A stretch of DNA of 9,208 nucleotides from Planctomycetes bacterium UBA1135 (GTDB lineage Bacteria > Planctomycetota > UBA1135). The translations under genes and the position numbers were made by a program. Each line of letters begins with the position of its first letter. Positions within the stretch are counted from its first letter, which is position 1. Positions 1 through 6,474 of this stretch are shown here, piece by piece. The DNA is taken from NCBI GenBank assembly GCA_002311925.1, contig DCAK01000039.1, positions 7,124 to 16,331 of the forward strand. Reading direction: 5' to 3'. The notes beneath the pieces are model-generated. The model had not been told where the DNA came from. It was given only the letters and a program-made list of their open reading frames with translations, and made no database searches.

Positions 1-1
1 C

Positions 2-1099
2 GTGGTCGACCCCCCTCTGGACGAAAAAATTCTCCTGGTCCACCTCATGGACCGGCTCGGAATCAACACGGCCGACATCGGGCTCCCTGGAGCTGGTTCG
101 ACCGCCCGCGAGCACATCCTGGCTCTCGCCCGAGAGATGCAAAACCTGAGCATCACGCCCAATGTGGCTTGCCGGACCCTGGTCGGAGACATCGAACCCG
201 TCGTCGAGATGGTCCAGAAACTGGGAACCCCCATCGAAGTCTGCGCATTCATCGGTTCAAGCCCCATTCGGGCCTATGTCGAAGATTGGGACCTTGAAAA
301 GATGGTCGGCAATGTCCGGGATTCCATCCGATTCGCCAAGGAGAACGAGCTCCCCTTGATGTTCGTCACCGAGGACACCACCAGGGCCAAGCCCGAAATG
401 CTCGAGGCGCTTTACGGGGCGGCCATCGACGAGGGCGCCGACCGCCTCTGTCTTTGCGACACCGTCGGAAGCGCCACTCCCGAAGGTGTGCGCAACCTGG
501 TGGATTGGATGGTCGGCTTTCTGGAATCACGCGGCACGGAAAGCGTGAGGCTCGATTGGCATGGCCACCGCGACCGAGGCCTGGGCCTGGCCAACACCCT
601 TGCCGCGCTGTCCGCAGGGGTGGAGCGCGCCCATGCCTGCGCCCTGGGCATCGGCGAACGAGCCGGCAACACCGAGATGGACCTCCTCCTCGTCAACCTC
701 AAGCTTCTCGGATGGATCGACCGCGACCTGACGGGGCTCAAGGATTACGTCGAAACCGCCCAGGCCGCGGTCGGCCGCCCGCTTCGAAGCGAATACCCGG
801 TCTTCGGCGAGGACGCCTTCGAGACCGGTACGGGGATTCACGCTGCCGCGGTCATCAAGGCCTTCCGCAAGGACGACCCCTGGCTCGCCAACCGGGTTTA
901 TTCGGGGGTTCCCGCCGACGACTTCGGACTCGAACAGAAGATTTCGGTCGGCCCCATGAGCGGCCGCAGCAATGTGGTCTGGTTCCTCGAAAAGCGCGGG
1001 GTCGAGCCGACGGACGAGCGCATCGCCGCCGTTCTAGAGCGGGCGAAGACTTCCGACCGCTTGCTGACCGAGGAAGAGGTTCTGAGGGCTGCCGACTGA
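2..1099 (+). CDS. 2-isopropylmalate synthase / homocitrate synthase-like aldolase (HMGL family), 5' partial
   Basis: This is the C-terminal 365 residues of a DRE-TIM acyltransferase of the LeuA/homocitrate synthase family, enzymes that condense acetyl-CoA with a 2-oxoacid. The frame is open to the window edge and the family's N-terminal RDG motif is absent, so the gene starts upstream and the GTG at base 2 is not taken as its start. Visible signatures, numbered from base 2, are EDTTR at 124-128, CDTVG at 152-156, the metal-binding HGH at 187-189 followed by RDRGLGLAN, and GIGERAGNTEMD at 216-227. After the barrel only a short tail remains, with GPMSGRSN followed by a small helical end, so the LeuA allosteric regulatory domain is missing. 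True leucine synthesis, another condensation or lyase chemistry are all possible. The family call is firm and the substrate is not. The TGA is followed directly by the sulfatase ATG, suggesting co-transcription. Confidence 0.88.
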   Translation: MVDPPLDEKILLVHLMDRLGINTADIGLPGAGSTAREHILALAREMQNLSITPNVACRTLVGDIEPVVEMVQKLGTPIEVCAFIGSSPIRAYVEDWDLEKMVGNVRDSIRFAKENELPLMFVTEDTTRAKPEMLEALYGAAIDEGADRLCLCDTVGSATPEGVRNLVDWMVGFLESRGTESVRLDWHGHRDRGLGLANTLAALSAGVERAHACALGIGERAGNTEMDLLLVNLKLLGWIDRDLTGLKDYVETAQAAVGRPLRSEYPVFGEDAFETGTGIHAAAVIKAFRKDDPWLANRVYSGVPADDFGLEQKISVGPMSGRSNVVWFLEKRGVEPTDERIAAVLERAKTSDRLLTEEEVLRAAD

Positions 1100-2470
1100 A
1101 TGGGCTGCCATCTTCTTCTTCTGGCTCTGGCTCCTTTCCCCCAGGGGGCCGATGAGGATTCCAGGCCTCCCAACCTCGTAGTTTTCCTGGCCGACGACCT
1201 CGGCTGGGGGGATGTATCCACCCATGGGTCGCAGGCGAGGACCCCGGTTTTCGAGCGCATGGTCCAGGAAGGCGGGGAGCTTCAGCGTTGCTACGCCTTT
1301 CCGCTTTGCACTCCCTCCCGGGCGGCGCTCCTGACGGGGAGGTCCCCCGTCGGATTCGGAATGGGTTTCCGGCCCATCCGCCCCTGGGATTCCTCCGGGC
1401 TTCCCGAAGGCCTGCCAACCCTTGCCGACCGCCTCGGCGACCAGGGTTACCAGACGGCCCTGGTGGGCAAGTGGCACCTGGGTCATGGCGGCCCGGCCAC
1501 CCATCCCAACTCAAGGGGCTTCAGGCATTTCATGGGGTTCTTGACCGGAAGCGTCGACCACATCTCCCATGTCAGCCGTGATGGCGGCTATGACTGGCAG
1601 CGCAACGGCGTGAGCATCCGAAAGGCTGGACATTCCTCCGCCCTGATCGCCAGGGAAACCATCGGCTGGGTTGAGGGGCTCGACCCCGACCAGCCCTTCT
1701 TCCTCGTGGTCTCCTTTCACGCCCCCCATCGCCCTCTGCAGGCGACGGCGGAAACGATTCAATCCTGGGCAACCATTGAAGATCCGGAAAGGCGGACCTT
1801 CCTCGCCATGGTTCAAGAATTGGACAAGGCAACGGGGGAAATCATTCGCGCCCTTGAAGAGGCCGGCGCCTGGGAGAAAACGCTCGCCCTCTACCTTTCC
1901 GACAATGGGGCGGCCCGCGGGTGGGGTGGCGACAACGGGAATCTCCGAGGTGGCAAGGCCTCCACCTTCGAGGGAGGACTGCGCGTCCCCGCAGTGGTCC
2001 GCTGGCCTGGCATCGTCTCCCCAGGTTCGAACTTCAGCGACCCGGTCTCCTTGATGGACCTGGCAGCCACCCTGCTCGCGGCAGGCGGCGCGGCACCCGA
2101 CCCGGAAGCCGATGGAGGGGACCTCCGCAGCCACTGGGAGGAAGGGACCCCCCTGCCCGACCGACCCCTCGTTTTCACGGCATGCAGCCCGGCCGCCCTC
2201 AACTACGCCCTCATTCAATGGCCCTGGAAGTTGGTGCGCCGGTCCTTGCGCGAAGGGGGAAAAACCCGCCAGCTTCTCTTTCACCTTGAACGCGACCCCG
2301 GGGAAGAAAGAAACCAGGCCTCCTCTCGGCCCGGCCTCGTGGAAGACCTTTCCCGGGACTTGGATGCCTGGTTGGAGGGCAAGGGGGCCGTTCCGGAATG
2401 CGCGGATGAAAAACCGCCTCCTGGGTGGACGCCGCCCCTGGATTGGGCGCAACCCCGAAAGACGGATTAA
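1100..2470 (+). CDS. Type I (formylglycine-dependent) sulfatase, arylsulfatase-like
   Basis: A 456-residue alkaline-phosphatase-superfamily sulfatase that hydrolyses sulfate esters. Metal-site DD is at 32-33 in LADDLGWGD. The formylglycine motif CTPSRAALLTGR places the modified cysteine at C70. The second signature GKWHLG has K124 and H126. H210 follows in HAPH, then SDNG with D268 and N269, and K286 in RGGK. All catalytic positions expected for an active enzyme appear present, provided a maturase (FGE or anSME, not in this window) oxidises C70. The start is fixed because the in-frame codon just before ATG 1100 is the upstream stop; a GAGGG lies about 11 bases upstream. The N terminus (MGCHLLLLALAPFPQG) is hydrophobic but short and lacks basic residues, so export is uncertain. 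The substrate cannot be read from sequence. Its stop overlaps that of the convergent TIM-barrel gene. Confidence 0.95.
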   Translation: MGCHLLLLALAPFPQGADEDSRPPNLVVFLADDLGWGDVSTHGSQARTPVFERMVQEGGELQRCYAFPLCTPSRAALLTGRSPVGFGMGFRPIRPWDSSGLPEGLPTLADRLGDQGYQTALVGKWHLGHGGPATHPNSRGFRHFMGFLTGSVDHISHVSRDGGYDWQRNGVSIRKAGHSSALIARETIGWVEGLDPDQPFFLVVSFHAPHRPLQATAETIQSWATIEDPERRTFLAMVQELDKATGEIIRALEEAGAWEKTLALYLSDNGAARGWGGDNGNLRGGKASTFEGGLRVPAVVRWPGIVSPGSNFSDPVSLMDLAATLLAAGGAAPDPEADGGDLRSHWEEGTPLPDRPLVFTACSPAALNYALIQWPWKLVRRSLREGGKTRQLLFHLERDPGEERNQASSRPGLVEDLSRDLDAWLEGKGAVPECADEKPPPGWTPPLDWAQPRKTD

Positions 2471-3297
2471 ATCAGGCCCTTTTCCCTGGAAAAGTCGGCC
2501 GCCGCGGGGGCCAGCTCGTGAAAGCGGTGACTGTCCCGCGAAAGTTCCCAGCAAGCGGGGACATCCGATTCAAGAGCCTGGACCGCTCCGGCGAGAGATT
2601 CCCAGTCCATGTCGCCCTCTCCTGGCCCGAGATGTCGGTGCTCCCCTCGCCCCATGTCGTCCAGCTGGAGGCTGATGATGTGCCCGGCGTTTTCTGCGAG
2701 GATTGCGTGAGGCTCGCCCTCCTCGGTGGCGAGCGCATGGCCCACGTCGAAAGCCAAGCTCACCGGCGGGGAATACCCCTCGCGGAATTGGTTCCAAGCC
2801 GCCACCGTATCGATGAAGTGCCCGGGCTCGGGCTCGAGGGCCAGCTGGACCCCGTATCGTTCAGCGAGCTGGCCCAGATTCCCACACGCGTCCACCAAGC
2901 GCCCGGTGGCCCCCTGCGGGGTCTGACCCTCGGGAAGAACCCCCGACCAGAAACTCAAGATTCCGGCCCCCAACAGGTCGCACCATTCAATCAGGTGTCG
3001 GAGGTATTTCAGCCGGATGTCCTTGCTGTCGTCGAGCTCAAGGAGATTGGGCCTATGTTTTCGGCGCGGATCCAGGGCGAAGCGGGCTCCAGATTCGACC
3101 ACGATTTCGAGCCCCAAGTCCTGGCATCGTTGGCCGACCGCCCGGACTTCCTCCGGGGTCGAATACCGGGGGTCGAGGTGCCCCACATCGGGGGTGATGG
3201 CCACGACTTCGTAACCGTGGTCGGCCAGGAGGGGAAGGGCATCCTCGAACCCATGGGAGGCGAAGCCGTTCGAATTGTACCCCAGCCGAAGACCCAA
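2467..3297 (-). CDS. Xylose-isomerase-like TIM-barrel protein (sugar phosphate isomerase/epimerase family)
   Basis: A 276-residue TIM barrel of the AP-endonuclease-2/xylose-isomerase-like superfamily, many of whose members isomerise or epimerise sugars using a divalent metal. It starts with GLRLGYNSNGF at strand 1. It carries a basic loop DPRRKHRPN at 76-84, SFWSG at 115-119, EPEPG at 155-159, FDVGH at 183-187, DDMGRGEH at 213-220 and WELSRDSH at 250-257. E155, D184, E251 and a histidine near 220 are the likely metal ligands (inference). I chose TTG 3297 because a GGAGG at 3311-3307 sits 9 bases upstream. CTG 3303 overlaps the previous stop but is only 3 bases from that site, and the open frame further upstream runs through the coupled gene. 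I recall similar GYNTNG-type proteins in planctomycetes, but cannot verify this. It is the last gene of the seven-gene minus-strand run. The substrate is unknown. Confidence 0.82.
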   Translation of the reverse strand: MGLRLGYNSNGFASHGFEDALPLLADHGYEVVAITPDVGHLDPRYSTPEEVRAVGQRCQDLGLEIVVESGARFALDPRRKHRPNLLELDDSKDIRLKYLRHLIEWCDLLGAGILSFWSGVLPEGQTPQGATGRLVDACGNLGQLAERYGVQLALEPEPGHFIDTVAAWNQFREGYSPPVSLAFDVGHALATEEGEPHAILAENAGHIISLQLDDMGRGEHRHLGPGEGDMDWESLAGAVQALESDVPACWELSRDSHRFHELAPAAADFSREKGLI

Positions 3298-3299
3298 GT

Positions 3300-3794
3300 T
3301 CAGGACCCTCCCTTTGAGCGGGTGCCGGCCAAGGCCCGGGAAAACCTTGACTTGGCTCTCTTGATTTCCGCTGTCGCCGTCGAATTGGATGCGAAATCCG
3401 TCGCCAAGGCGTCGAACAAGTCCAAGCAGGTTTCCAGCTGGCCACGGGCAAGCTTGGTTTCCGCCCGGAAGTAAAAAGGATCGCCCCCCTCGCTCTGATG
3501 CCATTCGAAGAGTTCTTCCAGCCTGGCCTTACCCGCCTCCCCCGCCTCCCAGGCGGCATCCCAGCGAGAATCCTTTTCCCAGGAGTTGCGGAAGTCTTGT
3601 GGGGTGAGCGGGGTCGCTGGAGGAGGTGGGGATACCACTTCCTGGGCATCCTCCGGGGGTGCCAGCTCAACCACGGGCGGGGTCTCGCCCATTTGAGTTA
3701 GGCGACCCAGCCCCCAGACTGCCAGCACCGCGAGGGCGGCGATGCTGCCTGCGACCGACCCTGAATCTGGAGGAGAGGCCATGAGGGGAATCAT
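3300..3794 (-). CDS. Hypothetical protein: single membrane anchor, proline-rich linker, helical C-terminal region
   Basis: I do not recognise this 164-residue protein. It has one hydrophobic segment at about 14-30 (VAGSIAALAVLAVWGLG), then a proline- and acid-rich linker at 38-65 with PPPP at 56-59. A C-terminal region of about 100 residues follows that looks mainly helical (WDAAWEAGEAGKARLEELF, then LARGQLETCLDLFDALA) and could be a degenerate TPR-like hairpin. Membrane topology is not clear from flanking charges. The start is supported by an ATGA overlap with the rsmB stop. A second ATG at residue 5 (3782) lies 13 bases after a G7 run and is an alternative. The gene is real rather than a shadow because it fills the space between rsmB and the TIM-barrel gene with tight junctions on both sides. 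A function in rRNA methylation cannot be inferred from position alone. Confidence 0.65.
   Translation of the reverse strand: MIPLMASPPDSGSVAGSIAALAVLAVWGLGRLTQMGETPPVVELAPPEDAQEVVSPPPPATPLTPQDFRNSWEKDSRWDAAWEAGEAGKARLEELFEWHQSEGGDPFYFRAETKLARGQLETCLDLFDALATDFASNSTATAEIKRAKSRFSRALAGTRSKGGS
3307..3311 (-). promoter_or_regulatory. Ribosome binding site deciding the TIM-barrel start
   Basis: The minus strand reads GGAGG here, inside the last codons of the upstream small gene. It lies 9 bases before TTG 3297 and 3 bases before CTG 3303. The spacing favours the TTG start. There is no ATG or GTG nearby in the TIM-barrel frame. Confidence 0.6.
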
Positions 3795-3799
3795 TCCCC
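3785..3799 (-). promoter_or_regulatory. Small hairpin enclosing the rsmB stop / next-gene start
   Basis: The minus strand reads GGGGAATGATTCCCC, which can fold as a 6-bp stem with a TGA triloop. The loop is the rsmB stop codon, and the start ATG straddles stem and loop. Such a fold could make initiation depend on ribosomes finishing rsmB. It is short and may be coincidental, since part of it also encodes the first residues of the small protein. Confidence 0.3.
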
Positions 3800-5161
3800 C
3801 CCGTTTTCACGAACTTGATCCGGAGGGGCGAGAAGGGAAGCGTAGCCGCCTCCTCGAAGACTGTCGGGTTCGAAGCGGACTTCGGAAACGGGTTCCAGGC
3901 CGGCTTTTCTGGCCAAACGCTCGGCCATTTCCTCGTTTTCTTCCGGCTCCAGGGAGCAGGTGGACCAAAGAAAACGCGTCCTCGGTCCCTGCACGAGCGG
4001 CAGGGCCTTCTTGCGGATCAGGTTCTGGATGGTGCAAGCCTCGTGCACTGATTTTCGGTGAAGGCGGTGGCGCGCCTCCAGGCGGCGATCAAGAACCCCC
4101 GTGTTGGTGCAGGGGACATCCAGCAGGACCAGGTCCCAGGGCCCCTCGGGCATGTTCGAATAATCCGGCTCGAGAATGCAGGTGCCGACCTCGTGCCCCA
4201 GGCGATTCGCGTCCTTTTCCAGATCGGCCAAGCGGCCGGCATCCAGGTCGCAAGCGACCACTTCCGCTTCCCCGCCGGAAATTTCCAGACTTGCGAAGCT
4301 TTTTCCTCCGGGGGCTGCGCAAAGGTCGAGAATCCGTTCCCCGGCAATGGGAAGGCCCAGCGAAACCGCTTCGAGGGCCGAGATGTCCTGAACCGACCAG
4401 GCCCCTTCCCCGAATCCTGGTAGCTCGGGAATCGGGCCTCGATTCCCCTTCACGACCAACGACAGTTCGTGCGAGCCCTCCTGGACCTCCAGGCCACCCG
4501 CTTCGAAGTTGCGCCGGAGACTGGTGCGGTCGCCCCGAAGGGGATTCACCCGAATCCAGAGCGGGGGCTCCTTGTTGAGGGCCTTCATCCTGTCCACCGC
4601 CGCCGCCTCGCCAATGTCGACGAACCATTTCCGCGTGAGCCAGTCGGGGAATCCCAGGGTCCGGGCGTGAAACTCCGCCGGCTTTTCGTCCGCATCGGGA
4701 AAAATCCGACGGTCGAATTTCCACTTCTTGCCGTCCGCCTCCAGGAATCGCCCCTCGGCCTTACTGTCGCTCTCGCCGGCGGAACTTCCCCGGCGGGAGG
4801 ACCGGAGAATGGCGTTCGCCGCCCCGGAGATCCCGCGAAGAAAGGGCTGAGCCGCCCCCAGGGTTTCGTGGACGGCCGCGTGATCGGGAATCGAATCCAA
4901 ATAGAACATCTGGTAGAGGCCCAGGCGAAGAACCCACTGGAGGGCGGGGTCCCGAACGCGTCTTTTCGCGTAGGCCCGGCCAATCTGGTCGAGAGTGATT
5001 CCATGGCGAAGGACTCCCGACAGGAGGCGACGGGCGAGGGCGCGGTCGGGCCCTTCAAGCCCTGCTTTATCGGCGGCTGCTGGAAATCGTCTGGATGGAG
5101 GTCCTCCCTCGCCAAGAAGGAGTTCCAGGACCAGCTTGCGGGGGCAAGAGTCGGTGGTCAT
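3791..5161 (-). CDS. rsmB: 16S rRNA m5C methyltransferase of the RsmB/NOL1/NOP2/Sun family
   Basis: A 456-residue enzyme expected to use S-adenosylmethionine to methylate a cytosine of 16S rRNA (C967 in E. coli). The N-terminal ~120 residues form the NusB-like RNA-binding domain (LLSGVLRHG, LRLGLYQMFYLDSIPDHAAVHETL). A charged linker at about 121-160 precedes the catalytic domain. Motif I is ILDLCAAPGGK at 277-287. Motif IV is DVPCTNTGVL at 348-357 with C351. Motif VI is STCSLEPEEN at 400-409 with the expected nucleophile C402. Both catalytic cysteines are present and the length is close to the family norm. The start is ATG 5161, overlapping the fmt stop as ATGA. fmt-rsmB adjacency is a widespread arrangement. 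The C terminus ends in a G7 run just before the stop. Confidence 0.95.
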   Translation of the reverse strand: MTTDSCPRKLVLELLLGEGGPPSRRFPAAADKAGLEGPDRALARRLLSGVLRHGITLDQIGRAYAKRRVRDPALQWVLRLGLYQMFYLDSIPDHAAVHETLGAAQPFLRGISGAANAILRSSRRGSSAGESDSKAEGRFLEADGKKWKFDRRIFPDADEKPAEFHARTLGFPDWLTRKWFVDIGEAAAVDRMKALNKEPPLWIRVNPLRGDRTSLRRNFEAGGLEVQEGSHELSLVVKGNRGPIPELPGFGEGAWSVQDISALEAVSLGLPIAGERILDLCAAPGGKSFASLEISGGEAEVVACDLDAGRLADLEKDANRLGHEVGTCILEPDYSNMPEGPWDLVLLDVPCTNTGVLDRRLEARHRLHRKSVHEACTIQNLIRKKALPLVQGPRTRFLWSTCSLEPEENEEMAERLARKAGLEPVSEVRFEPDSLRGGGYASLLAPPDQVRENGGE

Positions 5162-6090
5162 TGCAACTGGGCCCCTTCCTCGAGCAGGAACCCGCGCAGG
5201 AATTCCGCGGCATTCAAGGCCCTTTTCCCCGGCCTTTGCAATTCATCGATGTGGAAGGAGCCCTCTCCGCAGGCCACCTCGATGGATTCTCCCACCGCGA
5301 GAATCACCCCCGGGTGCGCCCCGAGCAAGCCCGCGTCCACCCGGCCCCTCAACACCCGGACCCCCTGGCCGCCCGGGAATCCAGCCTGGGCCCAGGGCCA
5401 TCCGGAATAGGCCCGCACTTGGCGATCGATCCTCCCCGACGAATTCGACCAGTCGATGCGCCCGTCCTCCTTCTTCACCTTCCGGCAATGGGTCGCTTCT
5501 GTGGGGTCTTGTTCATCGCCCGGGGGAACCTCGCCCTGCCCCAGGGTGGCGAGGAATTTCTTCAGCAATTCCGCCCCTTCCGCCGCCAGGACGTCCTGCA
5601 ATCCGGGTCCGGTTTCCCGCTCTGCGATGGCGACGGCTTTTCGAGCGAGCACGGGGCCAGCGTCCAATTCGGAAACCACCCTCTGAAGGCAGACTCCGGT
5701 TTCCAGGTCCCCCGCAAGGATGGCGGCCTGTACCGGGCTGGCGCCTCGCCAACGAGGCAGCAGGGAGCCGTGCAGGTTGACGCAACCTTGGGCGGGAAGG
5801 GCAAGAAACTCCGGGCTCAGAATCTGACCGTAGCTCACCACCACCCCGAGGTCGGGCTGCAGTTCGGCGAGGGCGCTCAAGGTTTCTTCGCCGGACGCAT
5901 TTTCCGGCCTCAAGACCGAGACTCCGGCGTCTTCCGCCAGGGGAACGAGGGGATTGGTGGCCTCGGCCAATCCTCGGCCGGCTCTTCCCGCCGGAGGGGT
6001 CAAAAGACCCACAACCTGGTGTTCACATTCCAGGAGTGCCTGGAAGGAGGGCAGACCAAACGGGGGCGACCCGGCAAAGAAGATGCGCAT
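5158..6090 (-). CDS. fmt: Methionyl-tRNA formyltransferase
   Basis: A 310-residue cytoplasmic enzyme that transfers a formyl group from 10-formyl-tetrahydrofolate to initiator Met-tRNA. The N-terminal MRIFFAGSPPFG is the usual first strand and loop. The catalytic domain contains NLHGSLLPRWRGASPVQAAI with N105 and H107, and the catalytic aspartate D143 in SELDAGPVL, matching the N-H-D triad of E. coli Fmt. The C-terminal RNA-binding barrel begins after CRKVKKEDGRIDWS and is complete. Length is typical (about 310-315). The family's usual tRNA-binding loop GRGKK appears here as GRAGRG near 35-40. The start ATG 6090 lies 33 bases after the thioredoxin stop, with only a weak GGGAAG upstream. The frequent partner gene def (peptide deformylase) is not in the window. 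fmt is coupled downstream to rsmB by ATGA. Confidence 0.97.
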   Translation of the reverse strand: MRIFFAGSPPFGLPSFQALLECEHQVVGLLTPPAGRAGRGLAEATNPLVPLAEDAGVSVLRPENASGEETLSALAELQPDLGVVVSYGQILSPEFLALPAQGCVNLHGSLLPRWRGASPVQAAILAGDLETGVCLQRVVSELDAGPVLARKAVAIAERETGPGLQDVLAAEGAELLKKFLATLGQGEVPPGDEQDPTEATHCRKVKKEDGRIDWSNSSGRIDRQVRAYSGWPWAQAGFPGGQGVRVLRGRVDAGLLGAHPGVILAVGESIEVACGEGSFHIDELQRPGKRALNAAEFLRGFLLEEGAQLQ

Positions 6091-6123
6091 CAGCTTCCCG
6101 AGGGCCCCGGGTGGGCGAAGGTT

Positions 6124-6447
6124 TTACAGGTGGGACTCAGCGAAGGACTGGAGGTCCCCGTAATCCATCATCCCCAGGTTTCTGCCGACTTCCTGCCCGT
6201 CCTTGAAGATGAGGAAACAGGGAATGGACATCACCCCGAGCTCCATGGGTCGGGTGGGGTGGTCCTGGGTGTTGTGTTTGAGGACGCGGAGGCGGTCCCC
6301 CATTTCCTCGCCCAGTTTGTCGATGGCGGGCCCCATGGCCCGGCAAGGCCCGCACCAAGGAGCCCAAAAATCGACGAGAACGGGGACGTCGGATTCAAGG
6401 ACGTCGGTGGCGAAGGAGTCGTCGGTTGTTTCAGGGATGTTGGACAT
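6124..6447 (-). CDS. Thioredoxin
   Basis: A 107-residue cytoplasmic thioredoxin that reduces disulfides in client proteins. Its numbering coincides with E. coli TrxA: the buried aspartate D26 in VLVDFWAP, the redox motif W31-C32-G33-P34-C35, K57, and the cis-proline P76 in SIPCFLIF. The normally conserved threonine after the cis-proline is cysteine here (C77), giving a third cysteine close to the active site. The segment before it, HNTQDHPTRPMELGV at 58-72, replaces the common VDENP-type sequence. There is no signal peptide or membrane segment, so it is not a membrane-tethered homologue. The start ATG 6447 has no clear Shine-Dalgarno, with scpA ending 27 bases upstream, so translation may depend on read-through from scpA. 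A specialised thioredoxin-like role is possible. Confidence 0.94.
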   Translation of the reverse strand: MSNIPETTDDSFATDVLESDVPVLVDFWAPWCGPCRAMGPAIDKLGEEMGDRLRVLKHNTQDHPTRPMELGVMSIPCFLIFKDGQEVGRNLGMMDYGDLQSFAESHL

Positions 6448-6474
6448 AGTTTTCAGCGATTGCGGGGCAACACT

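Noticed and set aside
1511..2554. Minus-strand open frame of 347 codons antisense to the sulfatase
   Set aside because: The sulfatase on the other strand has all catalytic motifs; this frame has none.
2425..3474. Plus-strand open frame of 349 codons antisense to the TIM-barrel gene
   Set aside because: It is a shadow of the minus-strand gene, whose family motifs are clear.
3298..3504. N-terminal extension of the TIM-barrel frame up to ATG 3504
   Set aside because: It overlaps the coupled small protein in another frame and adds residues before the first barrel strand that do not resemble the family.
3791..3805. Possible programmed -1 frameshift at the G7 run, fusing RsmB to the anchored protein
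   Set aside because: A -1 slip would enter the downstream frame, but the site (AAC GGG GGG GAA) is not a proper slippery heptamer, the hairpin overlaps it rather than lying downstream, and an ATGA start already explains expression.
6091..6123. GC-rich inverted sequence (CCCGGGGCCC) between thioredoxin and fmt as a terminator
   Set aside because: No T-run follows on the minus strand, and the gene order suggests continued transcription into fmt.
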